Shown: positions 1 through 12,929, counted from the first letter of the stretch. The stretch: DNA of 64,000 bases from Allodiplogaster sudhausi (GCA_945643635.1 CALZFC010000248.1:7952501-8016500), one strand, 5' to 3'. Notes: generated from the letters alone by a model not told the origin. Numbers and translations are program-made.

Positions 1-75
1 GTATACAAAAACTTGAGCGCACGGGACAAGCGTGTGATTTATTTTTTTAGAGAGAAAGAGAAAATGAGAGATTGC

Positions 76-106
<31 letters not shown>

Positions 107-578
107 GGAGGAGGATGGAAAGAGTTAGAGACAAACTACAAAGATGGAAAAGATACATAGATGCATAGGGCATAGAACAGAATGATACGTCGCAAGGGGG
201 AGAGAAAGACAGTCGAAGAAGATCCAACATGATATAAAGAGTCAAAATGTGAACTAACAATCCATCTTTATTTATCTCTATCTCTATCTCTATCTCTCTC
301 TCTGCCTAGTACTCTCTTTCTCTCTCTCTCTTCTCTCTCTATCTCTCTGTCTAGTATTCTCTTTCTCTATCTCCCCTCTCTCTTTCTCTCAATCTCTCTC
401 CTTCTCTAACAAATGCTCTTCATATGCCGAGTGGACTTTGTCTCAACACCAAGAAAAGGAAATGGAGAATGTGGGCTGAGTTTGCCGAAGCAACGAAGAA
501 ATGTTGTCTCATCTTTCTTTCTCTCACTCTCTCTCCCTTTCACTCTCTTTCTCACTCTCTCTCCCTCTCTCTCCCTCT

Positions 579-619
<41 letters not shown>

Positions 620-3069
620 CTCTCTCTCCCAACACTTCACCAAAGTGTAGGTTCCAGTCACGGAGCGATCGCTCCGTTCTTTTTGAACCCATCACTGTGA
701 ATTCAGAACCATGAATCTACCAAGTGCCGAATTTATGAATAAACTGTGAATACTCTGGGAAAAAGTTGATAAGATGGGGAATCTAAAAAAAAAAGCTAAC
801 AATAAGAGTTTATATGATATGCATATCGACTGCGGAAACGTTATGTCTCTCACTCTCAATCTCTGTATCACTTTATGTATCTTTCTCTCTATCTCTGTCT
901 CTCTTTACCTATCTCTCTCTTTCTCTCTCTCTCTCTATCTATGTCTCTTTCTTTCTCTCTCTCTCACTACCTATATCTATCTCTATCTATGTATCTCTCA
1001 CTATCTATCTCCCTGTCTCTCTTTTTCTTGTCTTCTTTTCTCTCACTGTCTCTCTCTCTCTGCTTCTCTCTTTAACTTTATTTCTTTCTCTCTCTTTCTC
1101 TCCCTCATGAGACATTTGGTCATTGTCTCCTGGCAGCGAGATGACAATTCGCGACAAAGTCCAGGTACTCATATTTCGCCTCGAAAATTCAAGAAGGGCT
1201 AAGGCAAAGAATTTATGGAATGAGCCCAAGAAAGGCGTTGCCCAGAAAGAGCCTTACGTGGGCATGATGCTAGGTGGCTAATAATCTATAGAATTAACTT
1301 ATTGACTCACCATCAACGAAAGATAAGAGTAGAAAAGGAAAAAAAACTCTGACCTGTAAAAAGGTAAGTAAGTATAGGTAAGTACACGTGTTCCTCACAT
1401 GCCAGTTTGTGTGCACTTTCTGTGTTTGCAGTTTGGTCACAAATCAGAAAAAAATTCTTCCTCGTCTGTGGAGCGGAGAGGAGTGGAGTGTGTGAGCATT
1501 CCATAGGCACATCGAATTCATTGAAACGCGGCGACTCTTTTGTTGCTCTCCGTCTCTCTCTGTTTTCCACAATTGAGTTCTCGTCGTGTGAGTCTGAACA
1601 GCCGACCACTCTAGGGTGCGGTGCACTGCGGAAATGAAGGAGAAAAAAGGAAGGAAAATAAGAGAGCACTGGTCTCTGCAACGTCACAAAGTCAAAGTCA
1701 AAGCTCCTCCTAGAGAAATGGGGTGGATATCTTTAGAGCGCGTCTTCCTTTCCAGTTACATAGTTCAAGAGCAGTCGGCTCCCGACACGAAAAAAGAAGC
1801 CAGCCATTGTCCACGCCCATTCTCTAATTTATCTTTTTGAATTTCCCGCCACGAAATTCTGGTCTAACAATGAAGTTACTTCAACATCCACAAAATCTTT
1901 GCGGTACCTTGCTCGATGGCCTCCTTCTACTAGAGACGGCAACAAAAAATAGAAGAATGGAAAGAGAGAAAGGTGTGGCGCCCCTTTGACAGGCGCCAAC
2001 TAAAATAACACAGTTAAAGGGAAGGGCTATTTTGAGAGCAGAAGAGGTGAGGTGGGCGTAAACAAGAACGAGATAGCGAGGTGAAGTGGGTGATAGTATC
2101 AGGGAGGGAGGGGGGACAACACGATGACTGATATGGCAGGTGGACTCCTGCTTGCTGCTCTGTCGCGTGAAGGGGGGAAGCCTTGTGATCGGGCGCGAGA
2201 CTCCATTCTCTGTCTGCTTCTTTCAATGTCCCTCTCTCTCTCTGTCTCTGTTGTCTCTGTCTCTGTCTCTGTCTCTGTCTCTCTCTGTCTCTCTCTCTCT
2301 CTGTCTCCGTCTGTCTCTCTCTCTCCTCTCTCGCTCTCTCTCTCCCTCTCTGTTTCGCTCTCAAATTCCAGACAGAACAGCATCATCGTGGGAATAAGTA
2401 GTCTCATACATTCATAGCTGAGCCTGTATAGTCTTGCTTTGACCACCCCATTCCATGACGTCTCTCTGCTCTTCCTGCTAGAATACACTACTGATTGTGA
2501 GTAGTCGCGGATTGCTCTTAATCACCCAAGCGGTGAAAAGTGGGTCTGTTGCACTTTCTACTAACAAACGAGCAAGAGAGCAGTGACATGGAACGACTTA
2601 TTAGGACTGCTCTAATGGAGAAGGGGAATCCGGGGTAATTTGTTTAGAAACACTGATGATGTGGAAAGACTGCAAGCGCTAAGTGAGAGCATGAGAGAGG
2701 GAGGGAGAGAGCGAGAGAGAGAGAGCGAGAGAGGGAGAGAGAGTGAGAGAGAGAGGGAGAGAGGGCGAGAGAGAGAGGGTGAGAGGGAGAGGGAGAGATA
2801 GAGAAATGGAGAGAGAGAGTGAGAGAGAGAAAAGGAGAGAGTGAGAGAGAAATGGAGATAGCGAGAGAGATAGAGAGAAAGAGAGAACTACCGTACTTCT
2901 TCACGTGTCTGCAGTAATACTGGTCACGACACTGCGTGTGAATGGTGTGGTGTGACGACTGCGGGTCGCATTCTCGCTGTCAGTTTGGTTGGCAAGCCAA
3001 GAGAATACAATGAACACGATATGGCATGAAACACAAAGAGCGTCAGAAGGGCACCAGAGAAAGAGAAAG

Positions 3070-3114
<45 letters not shown>

Positions 3115-3120
3115 GATAAA
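1..3120. repeat. CT/GA microsatellite-rich region
   Basis: This stretch is dominated by imperfect CT or GA dinucleotide tracts. The clearest lie at about 60-110 (GA), 281-405, 508-632, 845-1105 and 2228-2360 (CT), and 2690-2885 and 3053-3120 (GA). The Leu/Ser-rich or Arg/Glu-rich reading frames across them are by-products of the repeats. Between tracts (about 1110-2215) I see moderately complex sequence with no coding signal I can support. Confidence 0.9.
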
Positions 3121-3740
3121 GGAGAATGATATAATAATGAGAGATAGAGAGAGAAGGTCCCGGACACAAACCATAGAACACGGAACAAACAAAATTGGTG
3201 TCTTCAGATCACTCACATGTGAGCACAATGTAAGATCCCAGATCACTAAAACGACCTTTTCACTGATAATGAGACTGATCTATAATGTTTGGTGCAAGTA
3301 AGGAACTATTCGTGTTATGGATCTAATTTGAATGAAACTCAAAGTCATATCTTCTATTCTTTCATAGTTAATCGTTTCCACAAAAAATAACGCATAAATC
3401 CGGCATTCCTCATTTGGTATCTTATGGTTAGTCAAATGACCTGAGCCTAAGTTGTCCAATTTCGCTAGTTTTGTTGAAGTCTTGAAAGTCTACGAGACTA
3501 ATTTGGTGGATGTTCTCTGAAGTGTTTTCGAAATTTCATGGCGCGCAACTGAAATGGTTCCAACTCCCTCACTGAATACACGTGACTTTGAGCAGAAAAT
3601 TAATTCGCCAAAGAAAGAGGCGGCAGTAAAAACGGCGACGAAGAGATTTTGGTGCCCAAGAATTCGCCGGAGCCCGATTTGAAGATCTGTTCATCTTTTG
3701 AGACTATTTTCAGACGATCGTTATTCGTACCCAAAAATAG
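3121..3740. other. Spacer, nothing recognised
   Basis: AT-rich unique-looking sequence. I see no splice-bounded exon, no domain signature and no repeat apart from the edge of the GA tract. Confidence 0.5.
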
Positions 3741-4440
3741 AATATTTTTTATGAGAAATGACAGTCAGGCGGTGTTTCTTTGATATTTTTATGGCAAAGT
3801 TACAGCCATTTGCTATCTTTAGCTCCTCATTCCGCTTCTCGCTCCTTCGTGACCCTTTCCTGACACACAAAGTTCTTTTCTCTGATAAAGATTGCAATAT
3901 ATGGATGACGCAGTGGAGGGATCTGCATACTTTGAGAAAATGAAAAGAATAGGATAATTAATTATTTATTTACTTTTCTTCTTCCGATACCTACATACAT
4001 AAGTAAGTAACTGACAAGAAGTAAAAGCGCCAGATGAGGCTGTAGTCGAGTTCGCTGTCCAATTTCCAGCGCCTCCCAAGGTAGTACTCGAAGTCGTGGC
4101 TGCCGATTGGAGAAATAAATTCGAAATACGATAAATGGAATGAATATGAAAATATTTATCTCATATTTTTTTTATTGTATGAGAAATGACAATCGGGCGG
4201 TGTCATTTTTTGGCATTTTTATGGCATAGGTACAGCGGTTTGCTATCTTTAGCTCCTCGTTCTGGTTCTCGTTTGAACCCTTGTACATACTACATACATA
4301 CATATCTACATACATATGCAAGCAACTGACAAGAAGTGAGAGCGCCGTTGAAGAAACCAGATGTTGATGCAGTGGAGTTCGCTGGCAGAGTTCCGGCGCC
4401 TCCCAAGGTTGTCTTCCGGGTCGCGGCCGTAGAATTGGTG
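3741..4440. repeat. Tandem duplication of the 3' end of the mucin-like gene
   Basis: Two diverged direct copies of a few hundred bases: about 3741-4103 and 4162-4430. Shared landmarks in order are GAGAAATGAC, TTTGCTATCTTTAGCTCCTC, a run of CATACATA words, AACTGACAAGAAGT, and a GC-richer block ending GCGCCTCCCAAGGT. The GC-richer block is the end of the Ser/Thr-rich minus-strand coding region, so the tail of that gene was copied downstream of itself. Confidence 0.7.
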
Positions 4441-5039
4441 GACGAGGTTCCGTTCCTTGTCGTGGTAACGGTGGTTGTCTGGTTTGAGGACCCTGTAGAC
4501 CCCGGCTTCATTGTCGTTTTAGTAGTGGTGGAAGTAGTCGTATTGCCGGCAGTGAAGTTGGTGAATGTCGAAGTCGTGGTGAACGTGAACGTACTGGGGA
4601 TACGGTTGTTATTGTTGTTGAGTTGGCTTGGATTACGGTGGTCGGCGACATGGGAGAGAGAGTTTTTGCCGTTGAGTTCGAAGCTACGCTCGCGGTGGTG
4701 TTTGCCATCGAGTTTGGAGGTACGGTAACCGTGATGTTTGAGGAGCCGATCGGTGGAATAACCGGGATTACTGTAGAAGAGTTGGACGGTCGAGCTGATG
4801 GTGAGGAATAAGTATTATGAAGAGAAGTTGGCGTTGCGCCATCTGGGACAGTGCCAGCTTGATTTCCAGTCTTTCCGGAAGCAGGCGAAGCAGCAGAACT
4901 TGCTGATGAAGATGAATTTGCCGATTTCGCTGAATATTGCTATTTGTTAAAATATTAATAGGGATTAAACGACTATGTATGCCTAGAAATTAGTTGCTAA
5001 CGATTGTGAGTCCTTTCTACCTCTCTATTTCTTTCCCTC

Positions 5040-5060
5040 TCTCTCTCTCTCTTTCACAAG
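5040..5060. repeat. Short CT microsatellite
   Basis: A short CT run in the intron-like gap between Ser/Thr-rich blocks of the mucin-like gene. Confidence 0.6.
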
Positions 5061-5489
5061 TTCTAACTGATTGAAGTCGTCGTGTTTCCGACGTTCTCAG
5101 GCAAAGTGCTCGACGAGAGGTTTCTGGCAATACCTGACGATGCTGCGGTGGTCACCGATGAGTTGTGGTTCTGAAGATTAGAAGAACACTCAAACAGCCC
5201 TTCTTCCCTTTCATTCCATATACATTCTTCATTAAAAAATTTTTATACTTTAGAATAGTTTTGAAATGCATGCATTTAATGATTTTCTTCACCGAGCAAA
5301 GCAAAATTTGTTGATTTGTTTTTTGGGTGGTACGTCAAAAATTCAATATTGCTCTCTGATTAGTCAAGCTGTTGCCAAGTTGCACAACGTGGCGTACCCG
5401 TAATCAATCATAGTCACTTCCTATTTGTTTCATCACTTCCTTCTTTTCCTCCGCACATCTCCATGCTACATACATATTTCTGTCTTAAC

Positions 5490-5635
5490 TCGCGTGTCTC
5501 TCTCTCTCTCGTTCTTTTCTCTCTCTTTCTTTCTTTCTCTATTTCTTCTCTCTCTCCCTCTCTCTTTCACTCTCCCTCTCTCTCACACACGCTCTCTCTC
5601 ACTCACTCAATCATTCTCTTTCTCCCACCCGACCA
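5490..5635. repeat. CT microsatellite
   Basis: CT-rich tract with CACTCA interruptions within a non-coding part (about 5180-6110) of the mucin-like locus. The rest of that gap, including a G run near 5788, shows no exon I can support. Confidence 0.8.
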
Positions 5636-7385
5636 AAGAATTCCACTGTTTGGAGGACTAACAAGTGTCATGGTCAAATTGTGCAATCTTCCCAGGTCAA
5701 AGAAGCAATTGGCCGTTTCGAAGAAATTACAATGCAGAGCATGCACAGTAGTATTAATAGTAAAAGTGGAGGCCGGAGAAAAGGAGGGGGGGGGGGGGAA
5801 TTCCTCTAATATTGTTTACATATGTGTGCGAAATTTGTCATCAACAAGTTTCTGCATTTGACAACTTCGAAAAAGAGGGAGAAGACCAAGGAGTCTATAA
5901 GGTCACACTGAGACCACCGCTTGTTAGCGAATACATATCTATCTACGTAATGAGAGCGAGATGATGGTTTCGATGTTTACGGTGATTACCATCCAAAGAA
6001 TTGTTGGAGGCACACAAACATATGTACATATTCTATGAGGGATTTCTCACTTGAACAAAAAGGCTGAACATTTTACAGTTTTCGCTTGTAATTTCAAAAA
6101 GAAGAAATTTACTTAAAACAGTATGGAAAAAGAATCGATTATCAGTCTGACTCCCAAAGAAGCTGCAGTGGTGCTTGTTGTCGCGTTGGCGAAGGTGATG
6201 GTCGACGATCCATTAGAAGGAGGCGAGGAGGAAGTGTGGGCCAAACTTGGGGTTGTTTTGCTACCGGTGTCCATGCCTGCTGCTACTGTTGTTCGACCGT
6301 TCTTATCCGTCACGGATGAGCGATTGGCTTCAACCTCATGACTAACCGTTGTTGTTGTTGCATTATTCTTTGCTGTTCCAGAAGAAGTTCTTGTCGTGGA
6401 AGTCCCATTAGGCAGCTGGCCCCGTTGCACCAGAAGCTTGCTCGATTGGCGATCCCGATGGAAGAGGGGTCGTGACATTGATGCCAATCATATTAGAAGT
6501 CTTGTTAGTCTCTTGTGTTCTTCCTTCTGATGACACTGTGGTTCCTGAGAAAACCAGAGTGGTTGTGCCATTCTGTGTTGTTTTGTCGGTATTGCCCGCG
6601 TCTGCTGCTGCTACTGTTGTTGTTCGATTGTTCTTTTCCGTCACGGATGAGCGATTACCATCAATGGTAGTTGTCGACGCCCAATTATTATCCTTTCCTA
6701 TTCCAGACGAAGTATTTGTCGAGGCAGTCACATTAAGGTTGGATGTCGGTTCGGTGGCACCCGAAGCTTGCTCTATAGGTGTTCCTGATGGACGAGGGCT
6801 CGTGACAGTAATATTAGAAGTCCTGTTAGTCGCTAAAGTCATTCCATCCGGAGACACTGTGGTTTCTGAGGCGACTAGAGTGGTTGTGCTATTCTGAGTC
6901 TGGCCAGAAGCCGACGTCTGGCTGCCCTGGAGACGGCTGTGATCTATGGTGGATACCGTAGTTGAAGCAAGGGACGCAGAACCCGAAATGGGTTCGTCAT
7001 GGCCCGAACCGGTGCCCGGCCGCACGGATGACGTCATAATGCTTGAGCCTGACGCGGGATTTCTCGTTGTTACTGTAAAACCAGATGCGTCGGAAACATT
7101 CGAGGAGGCTGCTACCGTACCATCGGAAGTTCCATTTGAAAGATTTGTTGAAGTCTTTGAGGAATCGGCCATGCTTGTAGAGGAGGAAATTACGAGGCCA
7201 GAGAGGGTTGACGAGACGATTGAATCTGAGGGCCCAGTCACTGAACCTGCTCCTTTACTGGTTACAGATGCATCAATGGATGCCTTCGTTGTCGTTGAGT
7301 AGACATTTGATTTTCCCGCGCTTTCCGTAGTTTCTTTTTTGCCAGATGCAAGATCAATCTCGGACGTCGTCGCTGTTGTCTCTGA

Positions 7386-7925
7386 GCCAATATTGGGGAT
7401 CACTGACGAGTCAAGATTCGGAATCACTGGTGTCTTGGAGCCAAGATTCGGGATTACTGACGAGTCAATATTCGGAATCACTGGTGTCTCGGAGCCAAGA
7501 TTCGGGATTACTGACGAGTCAATATTCGGAATCACTGGTGTCTCGGAGCCAAGATTCGGGATTACTGACGAGTCAAGATTCGGAATCACTGGTGTCTCGG
7601 AGCCAAGATTCGGGATTACTGACGAGTCAATATTCGGAATCACTGGTGTCTCGGAGCCAAGATTCGGGCTTACTGACGAGTCAATATTCGGAATCACTGG
7701 TGTCTCGGAGCCAAGATTCGGGATTACTGACGAGCCAATATTCGGAATCACTGGTGTCTCGGAGCCAAGATTCGGGATTACTGACGAGTCAAGATTCGGA
7801 ATCACTGGTGTCTCGGAGCCAAGATTCGGGATTACTGACGAGTCAATATTCGGAATCACTGGTGTCTCGGAGCCAAGATTCGGGATCACTGACGAGTCAA
7901 GATGCGGAATCACTGGTGTCTCGGA
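7386..7925 (-). repeat. 54-bp tandem repeat array coding 18-residue repeats
   Basis: Ten head-to-tail copies of a 54-base unit encode SETPVIPNIDSSVIPNLG with small variations (NID/NLD/NIG/HLD, one SVSP, one SKTP). Because 54 is divisible by three, other frames also stay open across the array. The high similarity of units points to recent expansion or homogenisation. It lies inside the mucin-like gene and supplies an extended Pro/Ser-rich stretch. Confidence 0.9.
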
Positions 7926-9174
7926 GGAGCCATAAATTCGGGAACACTGGTGTTTCTGCGCCAAGATTCGGCATCTCTGTTGTCACCGATCCAATCTCCG
8001 GCATGCCGACTGGCGTGTTTTAGGCGGTGTGGCTTCCGAACTCTGAGCAACTGCTGGACTACTCTCCTGTATTTCGACTGTGCTTGTAAGCGGCGCTGTG
8101 GTAGGGAGGCAATTAAAACCGCAGAAGATGTCAGATGCCGATGAATTCGCAACTGATTTCGTTGGCGTCGTGCCGTTAAGCAGGTCCCCAAGACGTGGAG
8201 AGCTGCCGAGCAGCTCCGTCAATCCTGGATCGATTGCGGACGGAGCGGAGCCTGCTGGGTCGATTGAACCAATCGGACCCTGAGGAGGCAAGGTTGTGGG
8301 AGGAGTCGTGCCTGCTGTATTTCGTTCAGTCTTCGAGCGCGACGGAGGAGAACTGGGTGGAGCAGATGTCGTGACGTTAGCTGATAACGTGGTAGCTTCA
8401 GTGCCAGAAGAAGCGTCGTCTGCCAGTGTAGTGGTGAGTGACTCCCGAATGTTAGATCCGTCGGGAATTGGCCAGCGCTGTGGTGGATGAAGCAACAATG
8501 GCAAGTGGGTTGGGCCAAAAGCCGCGTTTTGGTGTGGTTGTCGTTTTCGATGTTCTTGCGGTGCTTTCTGTTGGAGTGCTAGTTTCGTCAGCCAGTGGAG
8601 TGTTGGCACCTTTGATAATTTCCTTGATAATCTCATCCACTTTCTCGATTACGTCTTGTGGCTCGGCTGTCGTCTTAGCTGTCATCTTTGGTTTCGTTGT
8701 GGTGCTTCCTGTTGGATTTGCCAAAGTAGTCGCTGTCGGAGTGTCGCCCGTAGTGGTGTTTTCTGTGTTCGAAGAGTCGGCGCCCGATTCAGTCGGCATG
8801 TTGGACGTGGCGGGTGGTGTTGTAGTGCCGTAGAGATCTGGGAAAAGATCGCCGAAACGATCTGGGATACCTGGCCGCTGCATGAACTGACAAGTTCCTG
8901 GTCGTGAGATTTCAAGCACCAGAAAGAGTAGAAGAACCTGAATTAATCTGTTAATATTGTTTGCAATGAAGTTTACACTTTTGTAATTTGTAAGCACATT
9001 TAAATTAAATGGCAAAAGTTCATGTGTAACTAACATTTCGAAATGCAGAGGCAGAACCAAATAGCATTCTTAATTCACGAGATCTTCCTTCACCTTATGC
9101 TTCGGAAGACTCAGAGGAGAGTGGCAGCGTTGCTTACGATGGCCAGAATTCAGCCAGTAATATTTTTCTTGCTG

Positions 9175-9520
9175 TCCTCCTCTCGCTCTCTTTTTTTGCT
9201 CTCTCTCTCTCTCTTTCTCTCTTTCTCCCCCTCTCTCTCTCGTTCTCTCTCTCTCGCTCTCTTTCTCTCTCGCCCTCTCTCTCTCTGTATTTCATTTTCC
9301 TCCGCCACTCTGCCGCTTTGAATCCGGACGAATCCCATTTTGCTTCCATGGCAATCTGTTGCGTATCCCCGGACAGCCGATCGGCTAAGGAGAAGCGCCC
9401 GTCGTCGCTCTAAAACAACAGAATGAGAGAGAGTGAGAGAGAGAGAAAGAGACAGAAGGAGTGAGACTTGGAGAGACTGAGAGAGTGAGAGAGAGAGGGG
9501 GAGAGAGAGAGAGAAAGACG
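9175..9520. repeat. CT tract (9175-9300) facing a GA tract (9420-9520)
   Basis: A CT-rich tract followed about 120 bases later by a GA-rich tract, so the two could pair as an imperfect hairpin. The short unique piece between them encodes nothing I recognise. It is mirrored at 63.1-63.4 kb. Confidence 0.8.
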
Positions 9521-9896
9521 TGGTACTAACAATACGAGAAATGACAAAAAAAAGAAGAAGATTCAAAAGAAGAAGACGAACTATTTTTTTTTACATTTGC
9601 TAAGACGCGATTAACAAGCCTCAATGTGATTAAATTTTCAGTTTAATTTTTAAAAGCGTATTTCACTTTGCTCATCTCTGTTTCTAGAATACCTCTCACA
9701 AAGTCTCCCGTTCTCATTTTTCATCTCTCTCTCTCTCTCATTCTCTCTCCCATTGTGATTCTTCTCATTATGCCTCTGACATCAAGTCAGAGAAGCAGCA
9801 GTAAAAGAGTCAACTGTCTTACTCGTCTTTTTTCATGCTTTTCTCCTTGTTTTTTTCATTCCTAGTATATGAATATTTTCATTTTCTCGTATTGTG

Positions 9897-10260
9897 CAGA
9901 CAAAGGTGGCAGATTTGCCATGTGCTTTATTAAAGATTGCGATGATTCAGATTGTACGTGATGGGAGGTTCATGCGGCGGTCCATGCAGCTTCCCTGGAA
10001 GCACTCACGGCGGAAATGCTTGGCAGCGTCGTCCGGAGTCACTCGATTGTGTTTTTGGTGTCCTCCTGGATGTAAAGTACGATGATATTTTAAAAAAAAA
10101 GGTAAAACTTATCAGTATAAAGTATATGTATATATTTACTTTTCTTCAAACAATATCCTGGCCGTATGCGAAGGCATCGCCGGAGACTGCAACACAATTG
10201 CCAGCATTCCTCCTCTTCATCTTCGTGGATATACCTATGCTTCTTATCCACCCAAACAAA
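9897..10260 (+). other. Possible small cysteine-rich exons, unresolved
   Basis: After a good acceptor (TATTGTGCAG, about 9890-9900) the plus strand reads a cysteine-rich stretch (MCFIKDCDDSDC) and, in another frame just downstream, GGSCGGPCSFPGSTHGG. A further piece near 10,155-10,255 reads VCEGIAGDCNTIASIPP. The pattern resembles a small secreted cysteine-rich protein, but it needs one frame change between the first two pieces, and the opposite strand is also open. The same sequence occurs unchanged at about 62,350-62,712 in the other arm. I do not recognise a family. Confidence 0.3.
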
Positions 10261-10269
10261 AAAAGAAAA

Positions 10270-11020
10270 CAATCATTAGTTTAACAAATTACAATTATTT
10301 TTCCTAGCTATTTAAACCACGTCTCTCCTTGAAAATTTGGTAATGAAAATTGTCAACGTTTATTCACTGTAAACTCGTCAAATACAAATCATCCTTTAAA
10401 ACATTGTGACTCATTGAAAATAATCCGCTTCGTGTGGGTGTTCGAGATTTTTTCGCTTACTAGCTTTTGGAAATTACCGTTCTCAACATTCTTTTCAATG
10501 TTGGATTCCTTGCTCAAAACTTAAAAAAAGTACCAAATGGCTATGCTCGAAGAAATATAATTAATACGCTTTAATCTAATTGAACTTTTTGAAATGTATT
10601 TTTCAGGAAACTTTTTTTTTACTGTTACTTGCCAAAAACTGGATAAAGCATATGGATTTCAAAAACATTATATGGATTTCTTCTGTATTATCTTGTGGAG
10701 CTGACAAAAATGAATTTGTTTTCATTCTTTATCGTCCTCGTTGCTCTCTATCATCCACAACCATTCTGATGTGGAGACAAGGAGAGAGGAGGGGAGTGAG
10801 GCGGCAGACAAAGAAGGTTATATGAAGTTCTATCATATTGTCTGAGTGTCCTCTGTTCGCTGAAACAAATAAAACGAAATGTAAATAAATAACGTAATTC
10901 GTATGCACAAATGGTGTTATATTTAATTTACACTTTTTTCAATTTTCGATACTGAACAACAAGTAATTATAATTAATTAATTATCTAAAAAAATTAAATT
11001 CAAAATAAATTAACGCTTAT
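10270..11020. other. AT-rich spacer in the left arm
   Basis: AT-rich DNA between the small cysteine-rich block and the ET-module gene. It contains an open frame with hydrophobic stretches (10,580-10,825, plus) identical in the other arm, but with no supporting domain or splice structure. Confidence 0.4.
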
Positions 11021-11023
11021 TGA

Positions 11024-12929
11024 TTAACTAACACGAACAAAGTCGTCGGGTTGCGCTGACTTCTCTTCTTTCGTCTTCGTCTTCTCATTTCTCTTCTTAT
11101 TCTCGCTCTTCTCCAGTGGCTTCTTCGGGGGCAGTGGCAAGCTCTGAAAAAAGTACACTTTTTTTCAAACCGGTTCAATTGGATCCCCAAAATCTACTTT
11201 CAAGTTCTCGTGAGGTTTCCGTCGGATTGTAAATTTTTTTATTAAATGTACCTCCGGCTTCTTTTCGTGCATCTTAAAAGACGCCTCAGACGTTTTGGGC
11301 GTCACTGCCAGGCACTAAAAATTAGGCAGATTCAAAACGACATAGGCGATAAGAAATGTTTAATAAATAATGCCAAAAGTAGAATTCGCCAGATTACGGG
11401 GCCAAACATGGTGCCCGTTGTCTCGGTACTACACGTAGTATTCGGATTCTGGAAATGAAGGCGTAAAAATAAAGCAATTAAATGTAGAAATGAGCAAAAA
11501 AACATTGGGGAAAACCATTAGTAGAAATAAATTGGCGTAGTGCTCACGGGAGTGCCCGCCCTTTCCGCAGACGCGCCCGTAGTCGCCTTGCTTGTAGTAA
11601 TCTTAATAAAAATAAGGTAGAAGTCTCATGAAGTAGAACAGTTATGTAAAGGTGGTCTTCAGTAAATGCAGGTCAAACCTCAGAAGCGCAACTAGTAGTC
11701 CCTTCGGTGGATGTCATCTGACTAGCATTTGCATCGACGATGACCTAAAATATCCTTGCGCAAATGATGTCGATATTTTTTTTATTAAAAAAAGAAAAAA
11801 TCTTTCAAAAATTACGCACGGCTATTCGATTGCCTTGAATTGGCGGCTTCGCAGATTTGGGCGGCACTGGAGAAGAGAGGGCGGCGGCCAAGCGGATCTT
11901 CATGAGGCGGTTGCTCATATACCACAGCACTGGACACACAGGGAGTTCACTTGAATTCATTTCGGCGGGAATTTAAAAAAAAAGATAAAAGCTACCGTAC
12001 TCAGGACAAGAACGAGGGCAATAACGAACACGGCAGCGAGAATCGCAATGCCGACGATCGTTTTGATCAGTGACACCTGAAGCGATACTTTAAAGTTCTC
12101 TGGAAAGGAACTTTGGGCTATTTATTGAGACAATGAGAATAGAGAACGATGAGTACCTGTGGCGGGCCATGGCTTGATGTAGACGTTGTCCGGTAAGGAG
12201 ACGCTGTTTACTCTGTCGGCGATGAAGTGAAGAGCGAGGTTTGAGTGCTTGGCGCATTTTCAGTGATTGGCGTTGTTTCAGTTATTGTCATGGTTTGAGT
12301 GCTTGGCTCGGTGGTCGGGGCCGCCGTTGTCGTTGTAGCGGTCAACTCCTTCAAAACAGTTTTCAATATCCGTGCGCTTAAAACATATTAACAAGCGCGA
12401 GTGTTTGCCAGCAACGTCAGAATTCGCTTCGAGATTCTAATGAAAAAAATCTTTTTTAAATGGCTAGATTAAAACCTTGTATCTCGCGACCAGTTGCTTC
12501 TTCATGCTATCGGATTTTAGTTTGAGATTATCAAGGTTGCAGTAGTGAGGATAGCAAGGGCAAAGGAGTTGGCTGTTGTCTCGCGGGTCGAGTGCGCAGT
12601 TCATTGGCAGTTCATGGCCAGTCTGTAGGCAGCCACCCGGATTTTCCAAGGACAACACTGGCGGCCCTTCTGGTGAGTTGAAGCGGACGGGATAGAAACA
12701 TCCGTCAGGGCAACGAACATTAACTGTTCCTTCTCCTCCAACATGACACCACTGAAAGGCAAGAAAAAATCGCATAATCGAACGCCAACAAACTTTGAGG
12801 AAGTTTGATGGGTGTCTATTTTATTATTTAAATGTCTCATTGGCAGTAAGCTTTTTGAAACTTTCCACTAACAACAGCACGGATGGGCTGGCAGAAGTAG
12901 AAGAAGAGAAGCGCAGTCTTGAGAAGCAT
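11024..12929 (-). pseudogene. Single-pass membrane protein with ET-module-like ectodomain (left copy)
   Basis: Exons on the minus strand encode, in order: a signal peptide (MLLKTALLFFYFCQPIRA, ATG at 12,929); a cysteine-rich domain (about 12,752-12,478) with CHVGGEGTV, CPDGCFY, GGCLQTG and a closing CPCYPHYCN; a Thr-rich stalk (about 12,365-12,167); one transmembrane helix (about 12,073-12,005); and a tail over several small exons ending Lys-rich, with TAA at 11,024. The cysteine spacing and final C-x-C...YCN box resemble the nematode ET module, a three-finger-like fold of secreted or cell-surface proteins. Ligand and role are unknown. The stalk exon has an in-frame TAA (near 12,210, within TCG-CCG-ACA-GAG-TAA) where the right-arm copy has TTA, so this copy would stop before its membrane anchor and be secreted, or is a pseudogene. 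Splice sites are otherwise good. Confidence 0.65.

Larger units (their letters stand above)
4290..9060 (-). pseudogene. Mucin-like secreted Ser/Thr-rich protein, frame-broken
   Basis: On the minus strand a hydrophobic leader near 8895-8945 (VLLLFLVLEIS) follows a likely acceptor (TTAATTCAG) and leads into a very long region rich in Ser, Thr, Pro, Ala and Asn, with many N-x-S/T sites and no globular domain. This is the composition of a heavily O-glycosylated mucin-like secreted or cuticle-surface protein. The coding frame changes near 8490, near 8010, near 7935, near 6410 and near 4540. A further Ser/Thr-rich exon appears at about 5065-5175. Each side of every break is clearly the same composition, so these are indels or sequencing errors in one gene rather than separate genes. 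The start is uncertain: no ATG precedes the leader in the same exon with good context, so an upstream exon is likely. The function is inferred from composition only. Confidence 0.6.

Noticed and set aside
39..3250. Many open frames of Leu/Ser or Arg/Glu repeats on both strands
   Set aside because: They are translations of CT/GA microsatellites with no splice context or domain.
7386..7925. CRISPR-like regular array
   Set aside because: Units are contiguous without spacers, encode a protein repeat, and the context is eukaryotic.
7339..8023. Long plus-strand open frames across the 54-bp array (FGITDES/SQDSGLLTS repeats)
   Set aside because: The unit length is a multiple of three, so several frames stay open. 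The minus-strand frame continues into Ser/Thr-rich flanks and is the coding one.
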